Assembly: GCF_014931395.1 (NCBI RefSeq) | Contig: NZ_CP063120.1 | Span: 1,843,501 to 1,907,500, forward strand | Origin: Haemophilus parainfluenzae | GTDB lineage: Bacteria > Pseudomonadota > Gammaproteobacteria > Enterobacterales > Pasteurellaceae | Direction of reading: 5' to 3' | Length of the DNA: 64,000 nt | Shown: in pieces, positions 38,517 through 48,493 of the stretch | How the letters are laid out: each line of letters starts with the position of its first letter | Position numbering within the stretch: position 1 is the first letter of the stretch | The notes under the pieces: generated by a model | Database searches by the model: none | The model's input: only the letters and a program-made list of their open reading frames with translations | What the model was told of the DNA's origin: nothing | Program-made: the position numbers and the translations under genes

Positions 38517-39662
38517 TTATTTACCCCAAACTTCTTCCGCGATACTACGGATAAATTCGAGTTTTTTCCATTGTTGTTCTTCTGTCAGAATATTGCCTTC
38601 TTCTGTTGAAGCAAAACCACATTGTGGACTTAAGCAAAGTTGATTGATATCCACATATTGTGCCGCTTCTTTAATACGAGCAATAATTTCATCACGGTTT
38701 TCTAATTCGCCCGATTTAGAAGTGATTAATCCTAACACTACTTGTTGATTTTTAATAAAGCGTAAAGGTTTAAAATCTCCCGCACGATCACTGTCGTACT
38801 CTAAGAAGAAACCATCTACATTACAATGACCAAATAAGGTTTCTGCGATAGGCTCATACCCCCCCGCTGAGAACCAAGTTGAACGGAAGTTACCACGGCA
38901 AATATGCATTGTAATTGCTAAATCAGCCGGTTTCGCTGCCACGATTTTGTTTAACATATACACATAATCTTTGGCAATTTGATCTAAATCTAAACCACGT
39001 TCAGTATAGGTTTTACGTTTATCTTCCGCACAGAACTCGCCCCAACTGGTATCATCCAACTGTAAGTTACGGCAGCCTAATTTATAGAAGATATTCATCG
39101 CATCAATATAAGCATCAGCAATATCATCTAATAGCAACTGATTGTTATCTTTATAACGTTCAATCGGCTGATAATCTGTAGCACGTACTGTACAAATTAA
39201 ATGAAGCATTGACGGAGAAGGAATCGTTAATTTAACTTCAGTCTCCCCTGCCATTTTTTGCAATGCGCGGTAATGTTCAACGAAAGGATGGTTCTCTGAG
39301 AAACCGATCTTATCTACAATTTTTAATGTTTTCGGACGGACATTATCGTGCTTAAATTGCACTGAGAATTTCTCCGCATCCACTTCTTTCACGCCATCTA
39401 ATGCGGCTAAAAAATCTAAATGCCAAAAAGTACGACGAAATTCACCATCAGTCACCGCATGTAATCCAACATTTTTTTGATGTTCAACCAATTTAGCAAT
39501 TTCTGCATCTTCAACTTGTGTTAAATCAGCACAAGAAATATCACCACAACTGCATTGATGACGAGCCTGTTTTAAATTCTCTGGACGTAAAAAACTGCCT
39601 ACAATATCAAAACGATATGGCGCAGAAGTACGAATAGTAGCATTGGGAAAAAGTTTACTCAT
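38517..39662 (-). CDS. Cobalamin-independent methionine synthase core protein (MetE C-terminal family)
   Basis: A 381-residue protein corresponding to the catalytic C-terminal barrel of MetE, without the N-terminal half (full MetE is about 755 residues), like the B. subtilis YxjG/YxjH type. The zinc ligands are all visible: H253 and C255 in TMHICRGN, E288 in FFLEYD and C348 in SPQCGF. It probably transfers a methyl group to a thiol such as homocysteine; the methyl donor is unknown. A MetJ box upstream places it in the methionine regulon. AGGAAAG precedes the ATG. Confidence 0.85.
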   Translation of the reverse strand: MSKLFPNATIRTSAPYRFDIVGSFLRPENLKQARHQCSCGDISCADLTQVEDAEIAKLVEHQKNVGLHAVTDGEFRRTFWHLDFLAALDGVKEVDAEKFSVQFKHDNVRPKTLKIVDKIGFSENHPFVEHYRALQKMAGETEVKLTIPSPSMLHLICTVRATDYQPIERYKDNNQLLLDDIADAYIDAMNIFYKLGCRNLQLDDTSWGEFCAEDKRKTYTERGLDLDQIAKDYVYMLNKIVAAKPADLAITMHICRGNFRSTWFSAGGYEPIAETLFGHCNVDGFFLEYDSDRAGDFKPLRFIKNQQVVLGLITSKSGELENRDEIIARIKEAAQYVDINQLCLSPQCGFASTEEGNILTEEQQWKKLEFIRSIAEEVWGK

Positions 39663-39735
39663 TTTGCTTTCCTATATTTAATTCATTCTAATGATAGACT
39701 GAGTGTAACAAAATTAACGTCTTCATTAAAGATTT

Positions 39736-39751
39736 AGACGTCTAGATGGAT
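39736..39751. promoter_or_regulatory. MetJ box
   Basis: AGACGTCT (39736-39743) is the exact 8-base met box and is followed in tandem by AGATGGAT, 5 of 8 matches. It lies 74 bases upstream of the MetE-like start. MetJ with S-adenosylmethionine represses methionine genes by binding tandem boxes. Confidence 0.7.
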
Positions 39752-39797
39752 GTGAATTTTATTGTCATTTTATATGAATGGAATTGATATAAAAAGA

Positions 39798-39825
39798 AAA
39801 GTGCGGTCATTTCTAACCGCACTTT
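39798..39825 (-). terminator. Terminator after the NRAMP-like gene (uptake-sequence pair)
   Basis: AAAGTGCGGT (39798-39807) and ACCGCACTTT (39816-39825) pair around 8 bases, just beyond the end of the gene, with T-rich sequence following on the minus strand. Confidence 0.82.
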
Positions 39826-39840
39826 AGTTTGAAATAAAAA

Positions 39841-41034
39841 CTAACTTATAAAACTAGACACATAAGAAATTATGGTTTTTCCACTTAATATCGCCATGAT
39901 AATCACCACAAACCAGCCCGCAAAAGCTAAGCAAATTGGATGTTTATAGCTTCCAACAATGTCACTTCGGTAAGCAGCTAGCAGAATTAATGCGAGTGCA
40001 ATTGGGAGAATTAAACCATTCAATGTACCCACAAAGACTAATACCGCTGCAGGTTTTCCGACAGTCACCAAAACAACCGTAGAAATCACGATAAAGGCGA
40101 TAATCCAACGATTACGGTTACGTTCAATAGTTGGACAAAGGCTGGTTAGGAAGGAAACTGAAGTATAAGCCGCACCAATCACTGATGTAATCGAAGCCGC
40201 CCAAATCACGACGCCAAATAACACTTGACCGAAATTGCCTGCCACATATTCAAAAGGTGTTTCAGCAGGGTTTTTAGGATTAAGGGGAACGCCTTTTACC
40301 ACGATGCCCAGTACCGCGAGGAATAGCACAATTCGCATAGTTGAGGCGATCAAAATAGCCGATACAGAACTGCGACTCACTTCTGCCATGGCTTTTTCAC
40401 CTTGAACACCTGCATCTAATAAACGATGCGCTCCTGCAAAGGTAATATAGCCCCCTACGGTCCCTCCAACTAATGTCACAATAGCAATAGGATCAATTTG
40501 TTCTGGAATAAAGGTGCGATATGCCGCCTCAACAACAGGTGGTTCCGTTTTAAACATGACATAAAATGTCAGTGCAATCATGATAAAACCCATTAATTGG
40601 GCAAAACGATCCATTAATAATCCCGCTTCTTTACGCAAGAAAATTAAAATGGCAATAATACCACTAATGATCGCCCCTGTTTCTGGTGCAATACCAAACA
40701 TCGAGTTTAGACCAAGACCTGCCCCCCCCACATTACCAATGTTAAACGCGAGTCCGCCCATCACAATAAGTGATGCAAGGAAATATCCTGCACCAGGGAA
40801 AACCGCATTAGAAATATCTTGCGCACGTTTTCCTGATACCACCACAATTCGCCAAATATTAAGTTGAGCACCAATATCTAACAAAATTGATAATAAAATT
40901 ACAAAGCCAAAACTGGCTAATAAGGTATTTGTAAACGTTGCCGTTTGAGTTAAAAAGCCCGGACCTATTGCTGAAGTCGCCATTAAAAATGCCGCCCCCA
41001 GCACCGCATTTCGGCGGTGAGTGATTGATGCCAT
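39841..41034 (-). CDS. NRAMP-like transporter of the 5-oxoproline operon (YcsG-type)
   Basis: A 397-residue membrane protein with about 11 helices, distantly of the NRAMP/APC fold. The first helix has ATSAIGPGFLTQTATFT, corresponding to the DPGN region of metal carriers but without that metal motif, so metal transport is doubtful. It is last in the pxpB-pxpC-pxpA operon, as ycsG is next to ycsF in B. subtilis, which suggests uptake of 5-oxoproline or a relative. A strong GGGAGGTG ribosome site precedes the ATG. Confidence 0.8.
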   Translation of the reverse strand: MASITHRRNAVLGAAFLMATSAIGPGFLTQTATFTNTLLASFGFVILLSILLDIGAQLNIWRIVVVSGKRAQDISNAVFPGAGYFLASLIVMGGLAFNIGNVGGAGLGLNSMFGIAPETGAIISGIIAILIFLRKEAGLLMDRFAQLMGFIMIALTFYVMFKTEPPVVEAAYRTFIPEQIDPIAIVTLVGGTVGGYITFAGAHRLLDAGVQGEKAMAEVSRSSVSAILIASTMRIVLFLAVLGIVVKGVPLNPKNPAETPFEYVAGNFGQVLFGVVIWAASITSVIGAAYTSVSFLTSLCPTIERNRNRWIIAFIVISTVVLVTVGKPAAVLVFVGTLNGLILPIALALILLAAYRSDIVGSYKHPICLAFAGWFVVIIMAILSGKTIISYVSSFIS

Positions 41035-41082
41035 AAAGCACCTCCCTTGTTAAGTTGATGTTGTGTGTTATGCTTATTCGGC

Positions 41083-41820
41083 TTATGCCGTTATTGTTAT
41101 ATGATTTTTTTCTAATTCTTCCACAATGCGTGCCGCAAATTGTAGAGAATGTTGATTATCGCCATGTAAACAGATACTTTCTGCTTTTACTGGCACAAGG
41201 CTTCCATCAATGGCTTTGACTTGGCCTTCTGTTACCATTTGTAACACTTGTTGAATGGCTTCCTCATCAGACTCCACCATGGCATTCGGTTGCGAACGAG
41301 GCACTAAACTCCCATCAGCCATATAATGACGATCCGCAAATACTTCAGAAATGGTTTGTAAACCTTCTTCCTCGGCTATAAGTAGCATTAAGCTGCCCGC
41401 TAATCCCATTAATTTTAAATGTGGATCAAATTGATGAACAGTTTGAGCAATCAAACGAGCAAGCTTTTCATCTTTTGCCGCTTGGTTATATAAAGCACCG
41501 TGCGGCTTAACATAACTAATTTCCGTGCCTTCCCCATCACAAATCGCTTTTAATGCGCCAAGCTGATAACGCAAATGCGCAATTAATTCCTGTTCAGGTA
41601 AATCCATTTGAGTACGCCCAAAGTTTTCCCGATCTGGAAAGCCTGGATGAGCACCAATGCGTACCTGATTTTCTTTCGCAAATCTGACCGCACTTTGCAT
41701 TTCTTTTGCTCCACCAGCATGTAAACCGCAAGCTATATTGGCAGAAGAAAGTAATTTCAATAATGCCTCATCAAAAGGAAAGCCTTCGGCAATATCGGCA
41801 TTTAAATCAATTTTTTTCAT
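41083..41820 (-). CDS. pxpA: 5-oxoprolinase subunit A (LamB/YcsF family)
   Basis: A 245-residue LamB/YcsF protein: [18 protein letters not shown], then [25 protein letters not shown] and [11 protein letters not shown], all family signatures. PxpA with PxpB and PxpC hydrolyses 5-oxoproline (pyroglutamate) to glutamate using ATP. I start at the ATG at 41820 with AAGGAG upstream. Its start overlaps the pxpC end by 14 bases. An uptake sequence at 41687 is inside. Confidence 0.95.
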   Translation of the reverse strand: MKKIDLNADIAEGFPFDEALLKLLSSANIACGLHAGGAKEMQSAVRFAKENQVRIGAHPGFPDRENFGRTQMDLPEQELIAHLRYQLGALKAICDGEGTEISYVKPHGALYNQAAKDEKLARLIAQTVHQFDPHLKLMGLAGSLMLLIAEEEGLQTISEVFADRHYMADGSLVPRSQPNAMVESDEEAIQQVLQMVTEGQVKAIDGSLVPVKAESICLHGDNQHSLQFAARIVEELEKNHITITA

Positions 41821-42736
41821 CGACAATTCTCCTTATTTGATCGAGGTATATCTCATTTTTACGACGTAATTTTGCGGCCTGTTCTAAACTAACTGCCTCG
41901 AATTGAATGGTTGAGCCTAAACGTACCTGTGCTAAAGCCCCAAGATCTGCTTCAATCACATTGGCGATTTTGGGATAACCACCCGTAGTTTGTGCATCCG
42001 CCATCAAAATAATTGGTTGACCACTTGGTGGAACTTGTACACTACCAAATTGAATCGCGTGAGACAGCATTTCCAGCGGTTGCTTTAATTCTAATTTTTG
42101 CCCTTGAAAACGATAGCCCATGCGGTCACTGCTACTTTGCAATGTCCATTTACTTCGCCACCAATAATATTGAGATTTTCGTTTAAATGCCTGATATTCA
42201 GAGGACGGTAACGCATGAATCGTATGTTTAAGTGGAATGGGAGCAATCCCAATTTCACTACGCAAAATGGGATCATTTGCCGTTTGCAGTTGATCACCCG
42301 CTTGTAGACAACGCCCTTCTATGCCACCTATTTGAGCGCGAAGATCCGTACTACAAGAGTTCAATTCTTGGGGTAAGATAAAACCACCTTGAACACATAA
42401 ATAGCCATACATACCAATTTTTGCACGTACCATTTTCAGCACTTGCCCCGCTCTCGCCTGATAACGCCAATAGGCAAAAATCGGTTTGTCATCTAAGGTC
42501 ATTTCATAAAATGCCCCTGTGACACAAAAATTTATATCTTGCTGAAATTGTAATGTAATGCCACCTAAAGGCACTTCGATTGCTGGGGATCCTTCTGCAT
42601 TCCCTAGTAGAATATTGCCTGCACGTAATGCTAGTTTGTCCATTGCTCCACAATGACTAATGCCAAATCGACGTAAACCAAAACGGCCTAAATCCTGCAT
42701 TGTGGCACGGGATTGCACATCAATAACATGAATCAT
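41807..42736 (-). CDS. pxpC: 5-oxoprolinase subunit C
   Basis: A 309-residue protein of the biotin-dependent carboxyltransferase (KipA/AHS2) family, opening [19 protein letters not shown] and containing DRMGYRFQG and [13 protein letters not shown]. It is the ATP-using partner of PxpB in 5-oxoproline cleavage. The start overlaps the pxpB stop by 4 bases (ATGA). Confidence 0.95.
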   Translation of the reverse strand: MIHVIDVQSRATMQDLGRFGLRRFGISHCGAMDKLALRAGNILLGNAEGSPAIEVPLGGITLQFQQDINFCVTGAFYEMTLDDKPIFAYWRYQARAGQVLKMVRAKIGMYGYLCVQGGFILPQELNSCSTDLRAQIGGIEGRCLQAGDQLQTANDPILRSEIGIAPIPLKHTIHALPSSEYQAFKRKSQYYWWRSKWTLQSSSDRMGYRFQGQKLELKQPLEMLSHAIQFGSVQVPPSGQPIILMADAQTTGGYPKIANVIEADLGALAQVRLGSTIQFEAVSLEQAAKLRRKNEIYLDQIRRIVDEKN

Positions 42737-43374
42737 AATTCAATGCCCTCCACAACAAATTTCACCGTATCGCCAGCTTGTAATAAAGTGGGTTTTGCTT
42801 GATTTTTGTCAAAGAGCGCTTGCTTGGTATGGCCGATTAATTGCCATCCACCTGGAGAGGAAAAGGGATAAATACCGGTTTGAGATCCACCAATACCGAC
42901 AGAACCAGCAGGAACAACTGTTCTTGGCGTAGCACGACGAGGTGTATGTAAGCATTCGGGTAAACCGCCCAAATACGGAAAGCCAGGTTGGAAACCAATC
43001 ATATACACGGTATAAATAGGTTCACTGTGCATTTGAACGATCTTTTGGGGAGTCGTGTTATGTAATTTGGCGACCTCAGATAAATCTTGACCTAATTCAC
43101 CGCCATAAATTAACGGAATTTCGATATGACGACCTTGAAACGTAGAGACTTTCAATTCTGCCCAATATTGTTCCAAACGTTGAATAAGCGGTGCAAAATC
43201 CACATAAAAATCCGTGAAGACTGTGAGATTATTCATTCCCACGACAACTTCTACAATATCTTGCTCAGACTGTAGTTGATTGGCAAACGCCCAGAGTTGG
43301 CGTTGTTGTTGAAGTGAAGCCGGTGGCGGTAAAGAGCAAACCACCGCCGACTCGCTGATCGGGGTTATATTCAT
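42733..43374 (-). CDS. pxpB: 5-oxoprolinase subunit B
   Basis: A 213-residue KipI/AHS1-family protein, first in the leftward operon pxpB-pxpC-pxpA-NRAMP-like gene. The motifs YMIGFQPGFPYLGGLPE and FSSPGGWQLIGHT identify it. It is divergent from fbp across about 210 bases that carry FNR and CRP-like sites. Confidence 0.95.
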   Translation of the reverse strand: MNITPISESAVVCSLPPPASLQQQRQLWAFANQLQSEQDIVEVVVGMNNLTVFTDFYVDFAPLIQRLEQYWAELKVSTFQGRHIEIPLIYGGELGQDLSEVAKLHNTTPQKIVQMHSEPIYTVYMIGFQPGFPYLGGLPECLHTPRRATPRTVVPAGSVGIGGSQTGIYPFSSPGGWQLIGHTKQALFDKNQAKPTLLQAGDTVKFVVEGIEL

Positions 43375-43479
43375 AGGATACCCTTTATTGTGATGTTGTG
43401 TTGTTTGTTATTTTTTTGTTACACCTCTCTTTTAAAGGATATTGATAGCTTTTGTCAAGGTTTTGTATCAAAAATAAAA

Positions 43480-43495
43480 TGTGACAAAGATCTCA
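43480..43495. promoter_or_regulatory. CRP-like site between pxpB and fbp
   Basis: TGTGACAAAGATCTCA matches TGTGA-N6-TCACA with one mismatch in the right half. It could serve either divergent gene; fbp (gluconeogenesis) is the natural CRP target. Confidence 0.5.
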
Positions 43496-43504
43496 TTCTT
43501 CACA

Positions 43505-43522
43505 TTTTGATCTCAATCAAAA
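43505..43522. promoter_or_regulatory. FNR box and fbp promoter region
   Basis: TTTTGAT-CTCA-ATCAAAA is a perfect extended FNR palindrome (TTGAT-N4-ATCAA). TATAAT at 43536-43541 is a consensus -10 for fbp, so the box covers the -35 region of that promoter; activation or repression cannot be told apart. Confidence 0.75.
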
Positions 43523-43586
43523 GTGCCAAATAACATATAATAAAAGGGTCTATTATTTATTTAACAATTATAAAAAAGGAATAAAC

Positions 43587-44591
43587 ATGAAAACATTGAG
43601 TGAATTTATTGTTGAACGCCAAGCAGAGTACCCAAATGCAAAAGGGGAACTTAGTGGTATTTTGTCTTCTATTCGTTTATTAGCAAAAATCATTCATCGT
43701 GATATCAACAAAGCAGGTTTAACCAATATCCTTGGCCAGTCTGGTGTCGAAAACGTGCAAGGTGAAAGCCAAATGAAATTGGACTTATTCGCCCATAACA
43801 CCATGAATGCGGCCCTTATGTCGCGTGAAGAGGTAGCGGGTTTTGCTTCAGAGGAAGAAGAAAGCTTTATCGCTTTTGATACTGAACGTGCTCGCAATGC
43901 TAAATATATTATTTTGACTGATCCTCTTGATGGTTCATCCAATATTGATGTGAACGTTTCGGTTGGGACAATCTTCTCTATTTACCGTCGTGTATCCCCT
44001 ATTGGCTCACCTGTTACCTTAGAAGACTTTATGCAACCAGGTAATAAACAAGTGGCTGCGGGTTATATCGTATATGGTTCTTCAACCATGTTAGTCTATA
44101 CCACTGGTCATGGTGTAAATGGTTTCACTTATGATCCATCTATCGGTACATTCTGTCTTTCTCATGAAAATATGCAAATGCCAAAAGACGGTAAAATTTA
44201 CTCTATCAACGAAGGACAATATCTTAAATTCCCACAAGGGGTAAAAAAATACATTAAATATTGCCAAGAGGAAGATAAAGCAACTAACCGACCTTATGCG
44301 TCACGTTATATTGGTTCATTAGTGGCAGACTTCCACCGTAACTTATTAAAAGGCGGTATCTACATTTATCCAAGTGCAACTAACTATCCAAATGGTAAGC
44401 TTCGTTTGCTTTATGAAGGCAATCCAATGGCATTCTTAGCAGAACAAGCGGGGGGTATTGCATCTGATGGTTACAATCGAATTTTAGATATTCAACCAAG
44501 TGAACTTCACCAACGTGTACCACTTTTCATCGGTTCCGCAGAAATGGTGAAAAAAGCCGAAGAAATGATGAGAGAATTTAAAGAAGATTAA
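43587..44591 (+). CDS. fbp: Fructose-1,6-bisphosphatase, class I
   Basis: A 334-residue class I FBPase, the key gluconeogenic phosphatase. The metal-binding motif [10 protein letters not shown] begins at D112; [19 protein letters not shown] and [20 protein letters not shown] are also intact. AAGGA precedes the ATG. It is divergent from the pxp operon and is followed by an uptake-sequence terminator. Confidence 0.97.
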   Translation: MKTLSEFIVERQAEYPNAKGELSGILSSIRLLAKIIHRDINKAGLTNILGQSGVENVQGESQMKLDLFAHNTMNAALMSREEVAGFASEEEESFIAFDTERARNAKYIILTDPLDGSSNIDVNVSVGTIFSIYRRVSPIGSPVTLEDFMQPGNKQVAAGYIVYGSSTMLVYTTGHGVNGFTYDPSIGTFCLSHENMQMPKDGKIYSINEGQYLKFPQGVKKYIKYCQEEDKATNRPYASRYIGSLVADFHRNLLKGGIYIYPSATNYPNGKLRLLYEGNPMAFLAEQAGGIASDGYNRILDIQPSELHQRVPLFIGSAEMVKKAEEMMREFKED

Positions 44592-44597
44592 ATTCCT

Positions 44598-44629
44598 AAA
44601 GTGCGGTCAATTTTAACCGCACTTTTTTA
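44598..44629 (+). terminator. Terminator after fbp (uptake-sequence pair)
   Basis: AAAGTGCGGT (44598-44607) and ACCGCACTTT (44616-44625) pair and run into TTTTTT. Confidence 0.88.
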
Positions 44630-44635
44630 GCGAAC

Positions 44636-44660
44636 AAAAAAGCGAACTTTATATGTTCGC
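44636..44660 (-). terminator. Terminator after lptG
   Basis: GCGAAC (44642-44647) pairs with GTTCGC (44655-44660) around 7 bases; TTTTTT follows on the minus strand. Confidence 0.78.
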
Positions 44661-44677
44661 CTTTTTCATTTTTTGTA

Positions 44678-45757
44678 TTAATCTCGTTTTCTTGCAAGTA
44701 GCCACCAAATAATCGCCATAAACAAGAGGCTTGGCATTAGTGCACCTAAAAAAGCTGGCGCATTAAATACCACACTCATTTGTCCAAAAATTTCATTGAC
44801 GACATAGAATAAGAAACCAAAGCAAATCCCCGTTACGATTCTCGCCCCTGCAGTGACACTACGTAATGAACCGAAGATGAAAGATAACGCAAGCATCATC
44901 ATCACACCTACAGAAAGGGGCTGTAAAATTTTACGCCAATAGGTTAATTCAAAACGGCGAGAATCTTGTCCTGTTTGTTTTAAGAACGCAATATATTCAT
45001 ACAAACCGGAAATGGATAATGATGTTGGACGTAATGAAACTGCGCCTAATTTATCTGGCGTTAAGCTTGTTGCCCAATCTTCTGTTAAACGGTTTGTTGT
45101 GGTAATTTGTTCTTTTGATACCGCTGAATTATTCACTTGACGCAACTGCCATTGATTATTTTCAGCAGAATATTGTGCTTGATTTGCATGCTTCAAATGA
45201 GTGAGATTACGCTGTTCATCAAAGGTATAAATATAAATATCTTCTAATTGTGCATCATCGGTAATACGACGAACATACACGAAATTATTACCATCTTTTG
45301 CCCATACACCATTTTTTACCGAAAGCATTGAACCACCAGAAAGTGCACGAGTACGCATATCACGGGCAAACTGTTCAGTTTGTGGAATCCCCCACTCACC
45401 AATAATCATGGTAAAAAGCACCAGTGGAAGTGCCGTTTTCATGACAGCTAATCCAATTTTAAAACGAGAAAAACCTGCGGATTGCATGACCACTAATTCA
45501 CTACGACTGGCTAAATTACCTAAAGCAATTAAGGCACCTAACAAGGCCGCCATTGGGAAAAAGGTTTCCACATCTTTAGGAATGGTTAATCCTGTATAAG
45601 CCACCGCTTGCCAAATATCATAAGAACCTTTACCTACGCTACGAAATTGTTCTACAAATTTGATAATTGCCGAAAGGCCAACCAACGTAAATAACGTGGC
45701 AAAAATTGCCCCTAAGATGCTTTTACCGATATAACGATCAAGAGTATTCATCAACAT
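44678..45757 (-). CDS. lptG: LptG, LPS export ABC permease
   Basis: A 359-residue YjgP/YjgQ-family permease with three N-terminal and three C-terminal membrane helices around a periplasmic beta-jellyroll domain. LptF-LptG form the membrane part of the LptB2FG complex that extracts lipooligosaccharide from the inner membrane. It starts 5 bases after lptF, with AAGGG ahead of the ATG at 45757 (a second ATG lies two codons in). Confidence 0.95.
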   Translation of the reverse strand: MLMNTLDRYIGKSILGAIFATLFTLVGLSAIIKFVEQFRSVGKGSYDIWQAVAYTGLTIPKDVETFFPMAALLGALIALGNLASRSELVVMQSAGFSRFKIGLAVMKTALPLVLFTMIIGEWGIPQTEQFARDMRTRALSGGSMLSVKNGVWAKDGNNFVYVRRITDDAQLEDIYIYTFDEQRNLTHLKHANQAQYSAENNQWQLRQVNNSAVSKEQITTTNRLTEDWATSLTPDKLGAVSLRPTSLSISGLYEYIAFLKQTGQDSRRFELTYWRKILQPLSVGVMMMLALSFIFGSLRSVTAGARIVTGICFGFLFYVVNEIFGQMSVVFNAPAFLGALMPSLLFMAIIWWLLARKRD

Positions 45758-45762
45758 TGTTA

Positions 45763-46854
45763 TTACCCTTTTCTGAATACACGACGGAATTTATGCATAG
45801 CAGTGCTATCCCAACTATTCAGTACAATTCCTAAAATTAAAAAGGCGATATTTACCAGCGGCATTAATAAACCTGCATCAAGCTTACCTGCGCCACCCGC
45901 AGATTTAAATGAGCTTTGTAACAAGAAGTAAATTAAATAAAGCAATAATGCTGGTAAGATTTTCGCAAAACGGCCTTGGCGAGGATTTACTTTACTCATT
46001 GGTACGGCGATGAGCGCCATTAAAGGAACCGCTAAAATTAAGGTAATGCGCCAATGCAACTCTGCTTTTGCGGCTGCACTTTTATCTTTTAATAATTGCT
46101 CAAAAGATAACTCAGCAGCTTCATCACTTGCCGAGTTTGTCTCTTGATGGCCTAAATACGCTTGGTAATCATCAAAATGTGTAATACGGAAATCAGGAAG
46201 CACGGATGTGCCTTCTACACGCAAGGTATTCTGTAAATTCAAGACTTGGTCGCCATTTGGTAACGCTTTTAACTCACCTTTTTCAGCGGTAACCACTGAC
46301 GGTTTCGTTTGACCTTTGACTTTCATTTGGAAAAGATAAACATCACTGATTTGATTACCGTTAATCTTATCAATGAATAAGACGAAATTATTGTTGCTTG
46401 TGGACATGAATTGACCAGAAGCCAATGCCCCCATTGTTGGGTTTGCTTTAGCATCTTCGACAATCGCCGCTTGTTTTTGAATCGCCCATGGGGAAAGCCA
46501 CAATGCGTTGTAAGCAGCCAAGCCAGCTGTGAACAAAGAAAGAATTAACGCCACACGAACAAGGATACGTTGTCCCACACCACAAGCCCGCATTACCGTA
46601 ATCTCACTTTCTGCGTAGAGTCGACCGAAAGTCAGCAAAATGGCGATAAACAAACATAATGGCAACATTAATTGCGCCATGGTTGGCATCCCTAATCCGA
46701 GTAAAGAGAAGACAAGATCGGCTGGCACTTTACCATTTGCCGCTGAACCAAGTACGCGAACAAGTTGTTGACTGAAGAAAATTAAAAGCAAAATAAACAA
46801 AATCGCAATCTGGCTTTTAAAGACTTCTTTTGTTAAATATCGGGTTAATATCAT
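45763..46854 (-). CDS. lptF: LptF, LPS export ABC permease
   Basis: A 363-residue LptF, same fold as Lpt[16 protein letters not shown], membrane helices at about 15-35, 54-75 and 98-120, a periplasmic domain, then three C-terminal helices (from about residue 270). The [22 protein letters not shown] region is typical. First gene of lptF-lptG, divergent from pepA as in H. influenzae. Confidence 0.95.
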   Translation of the reverse strand: MILTRYLTKEVFKSQIAILFILLLIFFSQQLVRVLGSAANGKVPADLVFSLLGLGMPTMAQLMLPLCLFIAILLTFGRLYAESEITVMRACGVGQRILVRVALILSLFTAGLAAYNALWLSPWAIQKQAAIVEDAKANPTMGALASGQFMSTSNNNFVLFIDKINGNQISDVYLFQMKVKGQTKPSVVTAEKGELKALPNGDQVLNLQNTLRVEGTSVLPDFRITHFDDYQAYLGHQETNSASDEAAELSFEQLLKDKSAAAKAELHWRITLILAVPLMALIAVPMSKVNPRQGRFAKILPALLLYLIYFLLQSSFKSAGGAGKLDAGLLMPLVNIAFLILGIVLNSWDSTAMHKFRRVFRKG

Positions 46855-46958
46855 TCTTTTTTCTAACTAAAAAACACGGGAAACTGGCTAATTTAGATGG
46901 CGTATGATACCTTATTTTCACTGATTTAAATAGCAAATTAGCAACATAAGGAAATAAC

Positions 46959-48434
46959 ATGAAATATCAAGCAAACTCAACCGCACTTTCTCAATCAACC
47001 GATTGCCTTATCATCGGCATTTATGAGAACAACGAATTTACAAAAAGTTTCAATGAAATCGACCAAATCACAAAAGGCTACCTCAGTCAGTTAGCCCAAA
47101 GCCGAGATCTTTCAGGTAAAATTGGCCAAGCGACTCTGCTTCATTCGTTACCAAATCTTGTCGCTAAACGCGTATTAGTAGCAGGTTGCGGCAAAAAAGG
47201 TGAAACGACTGAACGCCAATTTAAACAAATCATTCAACGTGTTACCCAAACATTAAAAGAATTAACTATTCAACAAGCAGTAAATAATTTAACGGATGTG
47301 GAAATTAAAGATCGCGATCTCTTTTGGAATGTGCGTTTTACCGTTGAAACCATCGAACATAGCCTTTATCAATTTGATGAATTTAAAAGTAAAAAAGCGG
47401 ATACTATCTCGCTTCAAGAAATCATTTTTAATACCGATGATTCACAAGCTCAGCAAGCCATTGCAGAAGCGCAAGCCATTGCAAATGGTGTAAAAGCTGC
47501 GCGTAATATCGCGAATATGCCACCTAATATTTGTACACCGGCTTATTTAGCAGAACAAGCTAAAAAATTAGCTGAAACATCAACCGCACTTTCCCTCGAT
47601 GTGATTGATGAAGAAGACATGACAAAACTTGGCATGAATGCGTATTTAGCCGTATCTCGCGGTTCACAAAACCCAGCTTATATGTCTATTTTACATTTCA
47701 ACAATGCGCCTGATAAAAACGCGAAACCAATCGTGTTAGTAGGTAAAGGCTTAACCTTTGATGCGGGCGGTATTTCTTTAAAACCTGCCGCTGATATGGA
47801 TGAAATGAAATACGATATGTGCGGTGCGGCTTCTGTATTCGGTACGATGAAAGCCATTGCTGAATTAAATCTGCCATTAAATGTCATTGGTGTATTAGCG
47901 GGTTGTGAAAACTTGCCTGATGGCAATGCTTATCGCCCAGGTGATATTCTCACCACAATGAACGGTTTAACCGTAGAAGTATTAAATACCGATGCAGAAG
48001 GACGTTTAGTACTTTGTGATGCGCTCACCTATGTAGAACGTTTTGAACCGCAATATGTGATTGATGTCGCAACCCTAACAGGTGCTTGCGTGGTGGCGTT
48101 AGGCCAACATAACAGCGGCTTAGTTTCAACTGATGATGCCTTGGCTGAACAGTTATTACAAGCCGCACAGCAAACTACTGATAAAGCTTGGCGTTTGCCG
48201 TTAAGTGAAGAATATCAAGAGCAATTAAAGTCACCATTTGCTGATTTAGCTAATATTGGCGGTCGTTGGGGCGGTGCAATTACTGCGGGCGCATTCCTCT
48301 CTAACTTTACGAAAAAATATACTTGGGCGCATTTAGATATTGCGGGGACAGCTTGGCTTCAAGGTGCCAATAAAGGTGCAACAGGTCGTCCTGTATCTTT
48401 ATTAACGCAATTCTTAATTAACCAAACTAAATAA
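46959..48434 (+). CDS. pepA: Cytosolic leucyl aminopeptidase (M17)
   Basis: A 491-residue M17 aminopeptidase. The catalytic C-terminal domain has [20 protein letters not shown] (metal and active lysine) and the signature [10 protein letters not shown]. It removes N-terminal residues from peptides; in E. coli it also binds DNA in Xer recombination and carAB control, which the sequence alone cannot show here. Two uptake sequences (46980, 47583) each encode Thr-Ala-Leu. Confidence 0.96.
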   Translation: MKYQANSTALSQSTDCLIIGIYENNEFTKSFNEIDQITKGYLSQLAQSRDLSGKIGQATLLHSLPNLVAKRVLVAGCGKKGETTERQFKQIIQRVTQTLKELTIQQAVNNLTDVEIKDRDLFWNVRFTVETIEHSLYQFDEFKSKKADTISLQEIIFNTDDSQAQQAIAEAQAIANGVKAARNIANMPPNICTPAYLAEQAKKLAETSTALSLDVIDEEDMTKLGMNAYLAVSRGSQNPAYMSILHFNNAPDKNAKPIVLVGKGLTFDAGGISLKPAADMDEMKYDMCGAASVFGTMKAIAELNLPLNVIGVLAGCENLPDGNAYRPGDILTTMNGLTVEVLNTDAEGRLVLCDALTYVERFEPQYVIDVATLTGACVVALGQHNSGLVSTDDALAEQLLQAAQQTTDKAWRLPLSEEYQEQLKSPFADLANIGGRWGGAITAGAFLSNFTKKYTWAHLDIAGTAWLQGANKGATGRPVSLLTQFLINQTK

Positions 48435-48442
48435 TTAATGCC

Positions 48443-48475
48443 TAGGGCTAACATTACGTTAGCCCTAAATTTTTC
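48443..48475. terminator. Terminator after pepA
   Basis: TAGGGCTAAC (48443-48452) and GTTAGCCCTA (48458-48467) pair perfectly around 5 bases, followed by AATTTTT. Confidence 0.85.
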
Positions 48476-48493
48476 TAAAAATCTGACCGCTCT

